From positions 2,108,001 through 2,172,000 of the forward strand of contig NZ_CP129235.1 of the NCBI RefSeq assembly GCF_030413635.1: a stretch of 64,000 bases of DNA, given 5' to 3'. The position numbers were made by a program, and so were the translations under genes. Below the pieces are notes generated by a model. That model saw only the letters and a list, made by a program, of their open reading frames with translations, was not told where the DNA came from and searched no databases. This document shows positions 35,681 through 42,984 of this stretch, piece after piece (within the stretch, counting starts at the first letter, position 1; each line of letters begins with the position of its first letter). The stretch is from Planococcus shenhongbingii. Its GTDB lineage: Bacteria > Bacillota > Bacilli > Bacillales_A > Planococcaceae.

Positions 35681-36634
35681 TTATGCTTTGATGGTTGGAT
35701 TATTTTCTGTTTTAGTATCCGTCTGGTCGCCCCAGTAAGTAAAGCCGATGTCCATTTCATCCAATGTCCAGACGATCGGTTCCCAGTCCGGTTCAAAAAT
35801 TAAGTAACCGTTCGTGAAGATTTCAACTCGGACACCGCTGCCCGGGTCAATGGCATAAATATACATTGCTTGCGAAATTCCATGCTTTCCTGGTCCGACG
35901 AAAAAGATGCCGTTCTCTTTCAAAATATCCGCTGCCCGCAGCAGGTCCTGTGCATTGTCCAGCCAATAGGAAATGTGGTGAACTTCATTTGTGGAAGCAG
36001 CATTTGGATCATGGCTGACTGCCACATCATGCACCAATGCCGTAACACTCAACCAGGCTGCAACCAAACTTCCGTCCGGTGCTTCTACGCATTCGCGCAT
36101 CTGGAATCCTAATTTGTCCATCAGGAAATCCGCCAGTTCGTTTGCCGGCAAGGATGACAACAAGTTGACGTGATCGATCCGGCGCGGGGAAACACCGCGT
36201 GCCCATGATTTATGTGTCTGATTTTTCAGCACCGAACGGCTCTTCGGATCCGCCAATGTCTTTTCCATTTCATAATAGATTTCCAATGTATGTCCGCTTG
36301 GCATTTTGAAACGGAACGCTTTGCCTTGTCCAGCTTCTATACCTTCTTCGTTCCACGTGATTGGTGTGCCCGACTCTTCCAGAATTTTCGCAAAACCTTC
36401 TACGTCTTCCGGTTTTTTCGTACGCCATGCAATATGGTCCAGCTTTGCTTCGTCGCCTTGACGAATGGTCAAGGTATGATGCTCAAAATCGCCCCATGCC
36501 CGGAGGTAATGCACTCCGTCTTTTTCTTCTGTTTCTTCAAGTCCTAAAACTTCTTTAAAGAACCACAGTGATTTTTCAAGATCTGTAGATACTAAACCAA
36601 AATGCCCTAATTTCGCGATTTCTGGAATTGCCAT
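35681..36634 (-). CDS. Extradiol catechol dioxygenase C (VOC family)
   Basis: 317 residues. Iron ligands His (RRIDHVNLL), His (VHHISYW) and Glu (VRVEIFTN). Compared with A and B it differs in several pocket segments, for example HVNLLSS instead of HVN[IL]HTS, and lacks the second His there. It may therefore prefer another catechol. Middle of operon C after monooxygenase C. GGGGGAAATTC before the ATG. Confidence 0.9.
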   Translation of the reverse strand: MAIPEIAKLGHFGLVSTDLEKSLWFFKEVLGLEETEEKDGVHYLRAWGDFEHHTLTIRQGDEAKLDHIAWRTKKPEDVEGFAKILEESGTPITWNEEGIEAGQGKAFRFKMPSGHTLEIYYEMEKTLADPKSRSVLKNQTHKSWARGVSPRRIDHVNLLSSLPANELADFLMDKLGFQMRECVEAPDGSLVAAWLSVTALVHDVAVSHDPNAASTNEVHHISYWLDNAQDLLRAADILKENGIFFVGPGKHGISQAMYIYAIDPGSGVRVEIFTNGYLIFEPDWEPIVWTLDEMDIGFTYWGDQTDTKTENNPTIKA

Positions 36635-36699
36635 TTGAATTTCCCCCTTATGATTGGTTAATAATTATAGTAGATAAATTTAATTCCGATTCTGTTTCA

Positions 36700-37893
36700 T
36701 TAAACGAAATAAGTATTAGGCTCTTGTCCGCACATCACTCGTCCGTAAGTTTCGATCAAGCTGGATGGTGTGATGAAACCGTGCAGGTGCATCGACAGGA
36801 AATCGCGGTAGACCAGCTGGAACAAGTTGTTATTGTAAGAGAACACTGATCCAGCGGCTTCTGTCAGTATGTCGACCGCTTCTTTGCAGAGCTGATTAAC
36901 GTAGCCGAAATCCGCTTTCATGCGAATGCCTTCTTCCATCGTCAGCTCCAGCCCTCTCACTGAGTAATCATCGAGCATATCGACTGCCCGGTATAAGTGA
37001 AGTTCAGCAGAGTCGATTTTCAACTGTGCTTGCGCCACTTGCAGGTGGGTGATCGGCGCTTCGCTCATTTTGTTATAGAAGGTATTGCCGATTCCCGCTT
37101 TTCCGACGCGTTCCATGTGAAGGTCCAGCGCCGCCTGCGCCAAGCCTAAAGCCGGTGCGACGATTGACAAGGTCAATGATGGAACGAAAGGTGTTTGGTA
37201 AAGCGGGATATCTTTTAACGGTTCGATCATGTATTCGCCTTGTCTCGCCAAACGGTCTAGCGATACGCGGTGTTCCGGTAGGAAGACATTTTCCACTCGA
37301 ACACTATTGCTGCCTGATCCTTTTAATCCCATTACGTTCCAGTCATTGAGAACCGTCACTTCATGTCTTGGAAGCACCATGATCGCCATTTCCATTCCGC
37401 CGTTTTCATCAGCTACCGGGAATCCAAAGTAAAACCAGTCTGCATGCGGGCTTCCTGATACGAATGGCCACTGCGCTTCTTTAATGAAGTAGCCGCCATC
37501 CGCTTTTTCAATTTCACATTTAATGGGTTTAAAGTTCCCCGCCAAAATGACATCTTCTCCAGGCCCGAAGATTTCATCCAGCGCCTGCTGCCCGAATGCA
37601 TAAGAGATCATGTAATCGCGGATATTGCTCAATGACACAAACCAGCCGGCCGAACCGTTGCCCCGTGAAATTTCAGTTACCACTTCGGTGAATGTCCGCA
37701 TATTCGTCTGATGCCCTCCGAAGATTTCCGGACGAAGTACTTTTAATAAGCCATTTTTTTGAAGATCATGTACCAATTCATCCGGTATTGCACTGTTGCG
37801 GTCAATGTCAAAACTCAAGTCTCTCAATTTCGGAATCAACGCTGTGCCGTTTTCAACCAGTTGCTTTTTAATATCTGTCGCCATTTGAGTCAA
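36700..37893 (-). CDS. Flavin-dependent monooxygenase C, acyl-CoA dehydrogenase fold (HsaA/HpaB-like)
   Basis: About 397 residues; paralogue of 19963-21165. IPDELVHDLQKNGLLKVLRPE, GNGSAGWFVSL and LNDWNVMGLKGSGSNSVRVE are shared with it. Expected to hydroxylate a phenol with reduced flavin from the reductase in the same operon. Start taken as TTG at 37893, eight bases after AAGGGGTG; an ATG follows at 37884 and an ATG at 37914 precedes the site. Confidence 0.83.
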   Translation of the reverse strand: MTQMATDIKKQLVENGTALIPKLRDLSFDIDRNSAIPDELVHDLQKNGLLKVLRPEIFGGHQTNMRTFTEVVTEISRGNGSAGWFVSLSNIRDYMISYAFGQQALDEIFGPGEDVILAGNFKPIKCEIEKADGGYFIKEAQWPFVSGSPHADWFYFGFPVADENGGMEMAIMVLPRHEVTVLNDWNVMGLKGSGSNSVRVENVFLPEHRVSLDRLARQGEYMIEPLKDIPLYQTPFVPSLTLSIVAPALGLAQAALDLHMERVGKAGIGNTFYNKMSEAPITHLQVAQAQLKIDSAELHLYRAVDMLDDYSVRGLELTMEEGIRMKADFGYVNQLCKEAVDILTEAAGSVFSYNNNLFQLVYRDFLSMHLHGFITPSSLIETYGRVMCGQEPNTYFV

Positions 37894-37959
37894 TATAGCC
37901 ACACCCCTTATCATTTTTTATCTATTTCTGTCATTTGACTGGCTGTTCGATAATATTGA

Positions 37960-38817
37960 TTAAATCTTGTTCAGTACTTTATTGCGGTCAAAGAAGTCAT
38001 GAGTCAATTTAACAAATTGCTCTTTCTGCTCGATTTGTGCCCAGTGCCCGCAGCGTTTGAAAACATGCAGTTCGGCGTTTTCCAGATAATCCATCACATA
38101 CAGGCTGCTCGCTAATGGAACAAAACGGTCCTGGTGGCCGTGGATCAAAAGGAATTCATGCTTCATGCGTTTCAAGGCAGATGGCGGGACGAGCATATCT
38201 GATAATTGCGTGTTCTTGAAGTTTGCTTCATAAGATCTAAGAACTTCCGGACGGTTAAACATTTCCATGCGCTGTTCCACAATGGCATCTAATTTATCTT
38301 CCATGCCGGTCGTGTCATAAAGGAACCAGCTCAACAAGTTGCGCAGCGATTTCGCTGTCGGGTCTTTATGGAAATTCGCCAGTTTGCTGAGTTCCGGAGT
38401 CGGTTCAGTCAATCCGCCGCCTGCTCCCATCAATACGATGCGGTCAAAGCGGGCTGGCGTATCCATCGCAAGGAATAAGGAAATGACGCCGCCAAGTGAG
38501 TTTCCGACCAAATGCGCTGTTCCGACATTTAAGCTGTCCATCAAGTTCAACACTTGTTCGATTCGCAAGTTCATCCATTGAACACCATTCGACGGATATT
38601 CTATCGGATGATCCGTCTCGCCAAACCCAACAAGATCCGGTGCCACTACATGATAGTCGTTGGCATAATGCGCCAGCACATCCTGCCAGTTCGAGCTGGC
38701 ACTTGCACCCGGGCCGCTGCCGTGAAGGAAGAGGATCGTTTCGCTGTTGCCCACTCCACCTTCATGGATCAATGTTTCGTATGTTCCTGTTTTCACTTTG
38801 CGTGTCGTAATCGGCAT
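37960..38817 (-). CDS. Meta-cleavage product hydrolase C (alpha/beta fold)
   Basis: 285 residues. LHGSGPGASASSNW, nucleophile Ser in VGNSLGGVIS, acid in HGHQDRFV, and RCGHWAQIE His. More canonical than the operon A homologue (GNSLGG versus GNSLGC). First gene of operon C, with the ribosome site AAAGGAG and a perfect 14-base palindrome 20 bases before its ATG. Releases 2-hydroxypentadienoate for the hydratase of the same operon. Confidence 0.9.
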   Translation of the reverse strand: MPITTRKVKTGTYETLIHEGGVGNSETILFLHGSGPGASASSNWQDVLAHYANDYHVVAPDLVGFGETDHPIEYPSNGVQWMNLRIEQVLNLMDSLNVGTAHLVGNSLGGVISLFLAMDTPARFDRIVLMGAGGGLTEPTPELSKLANFHKDPTAKSLRNLLSWFLYDTTGMEDKLDAIVEQRMEMFNRPEVLRSYEANFKNTQLSDMLVPPSALKRMKHEFLLIHGHQDRFVPLASSLYVMDYLENAELHVFKRCGHWAQIEQKEQFVKLTHDFFDRNKVLNKI

Positions 38818-38836
38818 TTATATCTGCTCCTTTTTC

Positions 38837-38850
38837 ACTAAAATTTTAGT
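38837..38850. promoter_or_regulatory. Putative GntR operator before operon C
   Basis: ACTAAAATTTTAGT, a perfect palindrome 20 bases upstream of the first operon C start codon. The same 12-base core lies before the GntR gene at 39863. Confidence 0.65.
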
Positions 38851-38918
38851 TTTAAGAATTTATCCTGGATTAATCACTAAATCAGCTGTTTTTAAATTAA
38901 AACGCGTTAACTGAAATT

Positions 38919-38930
38919 CTAATATTTTAG
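38919..38930. promoter_or_regulatory. Degenerate copy of the GntR palindrome
   Basis: CTAATATTTTAG, one mismatch to the CTAAAATTTTAG core. It is followed by TATAGCTAAA, about 100 bases upstream of the operon C start. Confidence 0.35.
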
Positions 38931-39204
38931 TATAGCTAAATTTCGTCGCAAATTTATTGTTATCTGCTGCCAAACCATTTTGAACTTCCGAGAAATAAAA
39001 CGCTTACATTTCAAGTGAAGATGACCTGCTAATTGTTCTGGTCCTCCTTCCTGGTTTTCTCTTTCGGCTTTCTGTGGTTCTTGTTTCTGATTCTATGCTG
39101 AATATCATAAACTTTCAATCAATTTTGAAAACTCAATAAATAGTTGCTTAATTCTTTTTCGTTTTCTGTATAAAACTTACTGAAAACTGACCCGTTTTCG
39201 GCTT

Positions 39205-39840
39205 TTAGACATTCACTTGCTTGTATTTTTCGGTAATAAATTGCGCAACTCGCATCAAATGCTTTCTCACTAAAAGTTCCGTCAGCTTTGTATCCCGGTC
39301 TTTCAATGCGTAGTAAATCATCCGGTGTTCTGCTTGGGATTGTTCACGGTTGCCGCCTTGGAACAATTCTTCCGAGATATTGACGTAGTTCAAATAATCC
39401 CAATTGATTTTATTCGACCGAAAAGCAAAATCGTTGTTTGCCGCTTTGCAGATGACAGTGTGGAATTGCACATTCAAGGCTTCATATTTATCGGCTGCCA
39501 AGCTGGGATTTTCCATTCTTTCAAGCACTTCTTTCAGCTCTTCCAGCTGAAATTCACTAACTGAACGAGCTGCCTGCTCGGCAAGAAACACATCAATGGC
39601 CAAACATAATTGCAGCCGGTCAAAGATTTCCTTTTGATCAGGCCGCCGGACAAACACACCCACTTGCGGTGTAATCGTGATATACCCTTCCCGTTCCAAT
39701 TGTGCCAACGCTTTGTGGACCGGAGTCCGGCTCATGTTCATCTGCGCTGCCAGTTCATTAATGCTGATCGATTCCTGCATGGTGAATCTTCCTTGGACAA
39801 TCATATTCTTGATGTTCTTATAAGCTTGTTCTTCTTTCAT
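39205..39840 (-). CDS. GntR/FadR-family transcriptional regulator
   Basis: 211 residues. N-terminal winged helix with INELAAQMNMSRTPVHKALAQLEREGY; C-terminal all-helical FCD domain with DVFLAEQAA, NVQFHTVICKAAN and EHRMIYYALKDRD, which hold the usual metal/ligand His residues. Probably represses operon C and itself, released by a pathway acid. The ATG at 39840 has GGAGGGGT in front; the 66 extra codons upstream in frame are not part of the protein. Divergent from the MmgE/PrpD gene. Confidence 0.88.
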   Translation of the reverse strand: MKEEQAYKNIKNMIVQGRFTMQESISINELAAQMNMSRTPVHKALAQLEREGYITITPQVGVFVRRPDQKEIFDRLQLCLAIDVFLAEQAARSVSEFQLEELKEVLERMENPSLAADKYEALNVQFHTVICKAANNDFAFRSNKINWDYLNYVNISEELFQGGNREQSQAEHRMIYYALKDRDTKLTELLVRKHLMRVAQFITEKYKQVNV

Positions 39841-39862
39841 AAAAACCCCTCCGCTTTTCCAA

Positions 39863-39876
39863 GCTAAAATTTTAGT
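39863..39876. promoter_or_regulatory. Putative GntR operator before its own gene
   Basis: GCTAAAATTTTAGT, with palindromic core CTAAAATTTTAG, 23 bases upstream of the GntR start codon. Suggests autoregulation. Confidence 0.65.
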
Positions 39877-40135
39877 CTGGCTGAATTCCTTAAAAACATA
39901 ATTTTCAGACATCGTATTCGAACTATAATGGAGAGCTGTTTCTTTTGTCAATATCTCATGTATCCGGACTCTTGCGGCTTCATCAAAAAATTGCAAAATG
40001 AAGAACGGTTCCTCTACGTGGCCGTTCTTTAATTTCATTGAGTTTAAATTATCCGTTAGATGATTCTTTCAATAAAACCATTGTCCAGAAGTTTCCTTAA
40101 GGTTAGTATGGAACTACTATTTGGAAAAGGAAGTG

Positions 40136-41476
40136 ATGGATTTGCCACTAAGCATGGAATTGGTCCAAGCGATCCGCGTTCGCCAAAACAACGGGTTGCC
40201 TGAAGAAATCCTGGAGAAAGCAAGGTTGCATATTAAAGATACTGTCGCGATTTCACTTGCCGCCTATAAAAGAGCGCCCATCGCCAGGCAAGCGATTGCC
40301 GCTTTATCCATAGGCACATCAGGCTCCGCCAAAGTGATTGGCAGCTCTCTCCGCCTTCCGCCTGGCCACGCGGCTTTTTCCAATACCGCTTTGGCCCATG
40401 CGCTGGATTTTGATGACATCAACGATTTGTCCAGAATCCATCCGACTCCCGTGACGTTGGCTGCGGCAATAGCAGCGGCTGATATTGGAAAATCGCCAGC
40501 CGTCGATCTGGTGACAGCTGTGGCCCTTGGAAATGAAATCTTGTGCCGAATGGGCCGCGCGGTTGAACCGAAAGGCATCGGTGCCGATGCAAACTGGTTC
40601 TTGAGCCAGCTTTTTGGATATTTTGGTGCAGCCATCACCGCTGGACTCGTTCTCGGATTGAGCGATGAGGAGCTTGTACACGCTATCGGACTTGCTTATA
40701 TGCAGGCAGCAGGAGGAAAAGAAGCCGGCGTCGGTACTGGTTCCCAGGCCAGGTCGATTTATCCGGCCTTTGCTTCGATGGGAGGCGTTCAAGCCGCCTT
40801 ATTGGCCAGCCAAGGAGTGACGGCTCCAGCAAGCAGTTTGGACGGGCCGACAGGATTTTTCCCAATTTATTTCGGCCAGAATCTGGACGTCCATCAGCGG
40901 GAAATTTTGCTCGATACGGACAGCTGGACTTTTTCCGACACGTCCATCAAGCTTTTCCCCAGCTGCCGCTATTCCCATCCCTTTATCAAATCCGCTTTGA
41001 TTCTCCGGGACAAAATGGACTTGAGTGAAATTAAAAAGATTGTCATCGGCGTCAATGAAACTGCCGCTATGCTTTGCCGCCCTTTAGCCGATCGCTGCCG
41101 CCCACGGACATTGCAGGACGCCAAGTTCAGCATTCCGTTCATGGTGGCTTTCACTTTTGTCCATGGCCGGGTGGATTTAAACAACCTGACTGAAAAAGCC
41201 CTGGACGATCCGGAAGTTTTGCAGCTGGCGGCTTTAATCGAAGTGGAACCGACACAACACGATGCCCCGGGTTTGCCGCCAGGCGATATCCGCGTGTTTT
41301 CAGAAGCACAAGAGCATCAATACACGCATATCCTTGGCCCTGAAACTGTTGTCGATGAAGTGAAGGATAAATTCATTCAATGCTGCAAGTATGCTGGTAT
41401 CGCAGCACCGGATATTTTATGGGAGAAACTTTCCCGCCAGATGGATTATGGGTTAGTAAATGCTTGTATTATATAA
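40136..41476 (+). CDS. MmgE/PrpD-family protein
   Basis: About 446 residues. LEKARLHIKDTVAISLAA, AFSNTALAHALDFDDIND, THPTP-like IHPTPVTLAAA, and KLFPSCRYSHPFI match the MmgE/PrpD family (2-methylcitrate dehydratase, cis-aconitate decarboxylase, and many uncharacterised members). The conserved HALDFDD catalytic loop is intact. Presumably dehydrates or isomerises an organic acid of the pathway. The only plus-strand gene of the region, divergent from gntR. Start uncertain: ATG 40136, TTG 40142 or ATG 40154 behind AAAAGGAAG. Confidence 0.8.
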   Translation: MDLPLSMELVQAIRVRQNNGLPEEILEKARLHIKDTVAISLAAYKRAPIARQAIAALSIGTSGSAKVIGSSLRLPPGHAAFSNTALAHALDFDDINDLSRIHPTPVTLAAAIAAADIGKSPAVDLVTAVALGNEILCRMGRAVEPKGIGADANWFLSQLFGYFGAAITAGLVLGLSDEELVHAIGLAYMQAAGGKEAGVGTGSQARSIYPAFASMGGVQAALLASQGVTAPASSLDGPTGFFPIYFGQNLDVHQREILLDTDSWTFSDTSIKLFPSCRYSHPFIKSALILRDKMDLSEIKKIVIGVNETAAMLCRPLADRCRPRTLQDAKFSIPFMVAFTFVHGRVDLNNLTEKALDDPEVLQLAALIEVEPTQHDAPGLPPGDIRVFSEAQEHQYTHILGPETVVDEVKDKFIQCCKYAGIAAPDILWEKLSRQMDYGLVNACII

Positions 41477-41527
41477 GTATGGTTGAATAGAGGGAATTTC
41501 ATCAGCTAATAAATTTAGGGACATAAA

Positions 41528-41566
41528 AAAGGAGTTGTCCCAAAAGTAATTTGGGACAACTCCTTT
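41528..41566. terminator. Strong hairpin between convergent genes
   Basis: AAAGGAGTTGTCCCAAA pairs perfectly with TTTGGGACAACTCCTTT around AGTAA. Acts as terminator for MmgE/PrpD and LacI genes, and is also the hairpin part of structured repeat copy 4. Confidence 0.8.
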
Positions 41567-41597
41567 GCGACGAAGCTAGCGCAGCGATGCAGGAGCA
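41567..41597 (-). repeat. Structured repeat copy 4, inverted exact 31-nt head
   Basis: The reverse complement is identical over 31 bases to 32192-32222 (head TGCTCCTGC through CTTCGTCGC). As in the other copies the head is followed by AAA and a hairpin, here 41528-41566. Confidence 0.85.
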
Positions 41598-41647
41598 ATA
41601 GTATTAACCTACGCTTTATTGGACAGCCCCTTTACTAATTTTCTAAC

Positions 41648-42661
41648 TTAAAATTGCTGTTCAACAAATAGAGGAAGTGTTGTATTGCGTTCAAATAACG
41701 ATACTTCTTTCTTTACATGCTGAGACTCTGATTTTTTCCTGTTGATGGCATTGAGCAATATGGAGACGGCTTCTTGGCCAAGTTCTTCATTCGTGTCAGT
41801 AACTCCAACCGAAGTCAGCCCAATAGCCGGATGGACGCCAAATTCAGAATTGCCAAGTCCGATGATGCTGATATCTTCCGGGACTTTCCGACCGGCAGTC
41901 TGATAGAACTCCATCAACTGGATGGCAATTTTATCTGTTGACGCTACAATTGCGGTCGGTTTTTTCTTAAGATTTTGCAGCTTTTCAAAAGCTTCATATA
42001 ATGATGCTTTGTCAGTATCTGTAATCACCAAGCGCTTTTTCCGGATTTTGTGCTTATTCGCTTGCAAAGCATGGATGGCTCCAAGCAGGCCGTCTTTGTT
42101 CGTTTGGCTAGTGAGCGTCCCTCCAATCCAAGCGATTTCCTGATGACCTGTTTCGATTAAATGACTAACAGCTGAATAAGCCGCTTCCGCATTATTCATG
42201 CATACCGAATAACTGCTGTTCGGGTGGTCAGCATTCAACAGTACAAAAGGAATGGATGATTGATTCATTTTTTCAACAAGCCGGTCCTCGACCACCAGAG
42301 CTGAAATGATTACACCTGCTGTTCCTTCAGAAACCAATTCATCAAATAAAGCTTCCTTACTGACTGGTGCATCCAAATGAATATTCACGAATAGTCCTTG
42401 TTTTGCAGCGCCATCCACTATCGAGAGCATTGCTCCGTTGAATAGGACTGAATCATTTGCAGCTGCTAAAACTCTAATCGTGTTAACTGCTTTTGGCTTA
42501 TTCATTTTTTCTTTCGCTTCTGCTGAATAACCATATTCATCAATGGCTGCCATTACTTTATTGTATGTTTCCTTTTTGACTTGATTAGGTTTATTCAATA
42601 CTCTTGAAACCGTGGTTTGAGAAACCCCTGCGTATTTTGCGATTGCTATAGTCGATACCAT
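41648..42661 (-). CDS. LacI-family transcriptional regulator
   Basis: 337 residues. N-terminal HTH TIAIAKYAGVSQTTVSRVLNKP with hinge helix, then a periplasmic-binding-protein-like sensor (HLIETGHQEIAWIGG, PTAIVASTDKIA, PEDISIIGLGNSEFG). Usually binds a sugar or sugar derivative. No sugar genes lie next to it, so the target is unknown. ATG at 42661 follows GGAAGAG; 28 codons upstream in frame are excluded. Confidence 0.87.
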   Translation of the reverse strand: MVSTIAIAKYAGVSQTTVSRVLNKPNQVKKETYNKVMAAIDEYGYSAEAKEKMNKPKAVNTIRVLAAANDSVLFNGAMLSIVDGAAKQGLFVNIHLDAPVSKEALFDELVSEGTAGVIISALVVEDRLVEKMNQSSIPFVLLNADHPNSSYSVCMNNAEAAYSAVSHLIETGHQEIAWIGGTLTSQTNKDGLLGAIHALQANKHKIRKKRLVITDTDKASLYEAFEKLQNLKKKPTAIVASTDKIAIQLMEFYQTAGRKVPEDISIIGLGNSEFGVHPAIGLTSVGVTDTNEELGQEAVSILLNAINRKKSESQHVKKEVSLFERNTTLPLFVEQQF

Positions 42662-42936
42662 TAGCTCTTCCTTTCTGAATAACATTCCCTCTTTTGATTT
42701 ACGTATCTCTTTAACCATAACACGAATTAATGAATAATTAACCATTTATTAAATTTTTACATGAATTATTATCCAATGAATATTGAATAACAAGAATCAC
42801 ATGCATTTATACTCTGACAAACTCCGTTGCCAGCATTTTTTTACGAGTGCAGAATTCCACGAGGTCTTTGCCGTTAGCACTTGAATTAGACGCTTTGTCC
42901 ATTTTTCCTTCAATCTTTTTAAAGGGCCTAATAAAA

Positions 42937-42975
42937 AGAGTCCGATGCTAGGCAAACTGCCTAGCATCGGACTCT
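42937..42975 (-). terminator. Terminator of ppdK
   Basis: Eighteen-base perfect stem AGAGTCCGATGCTAGGCA with loop AAC; T5 follows on the minus strand. Confidence 0.92.
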
Positions 42976-42984
42976 CACTATTTT

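Noticed and set aside
16266..41476. Steroid degradation (kstD-hsa) cluster
   Set aside because: The HsaA-G-like set is present, but there are no KshAB, HsaD-side CoA ligase, mce transporter or side-chain beta-oxidation genes, so steroid as substrate is not supported.
41528..41566. Possible transposon end (long perfect stem)
   Set aside because: It has the features of a bidirectional terminator between convergent genes and is the hairpin part of a repeat seen four times; no transposase is nearby.
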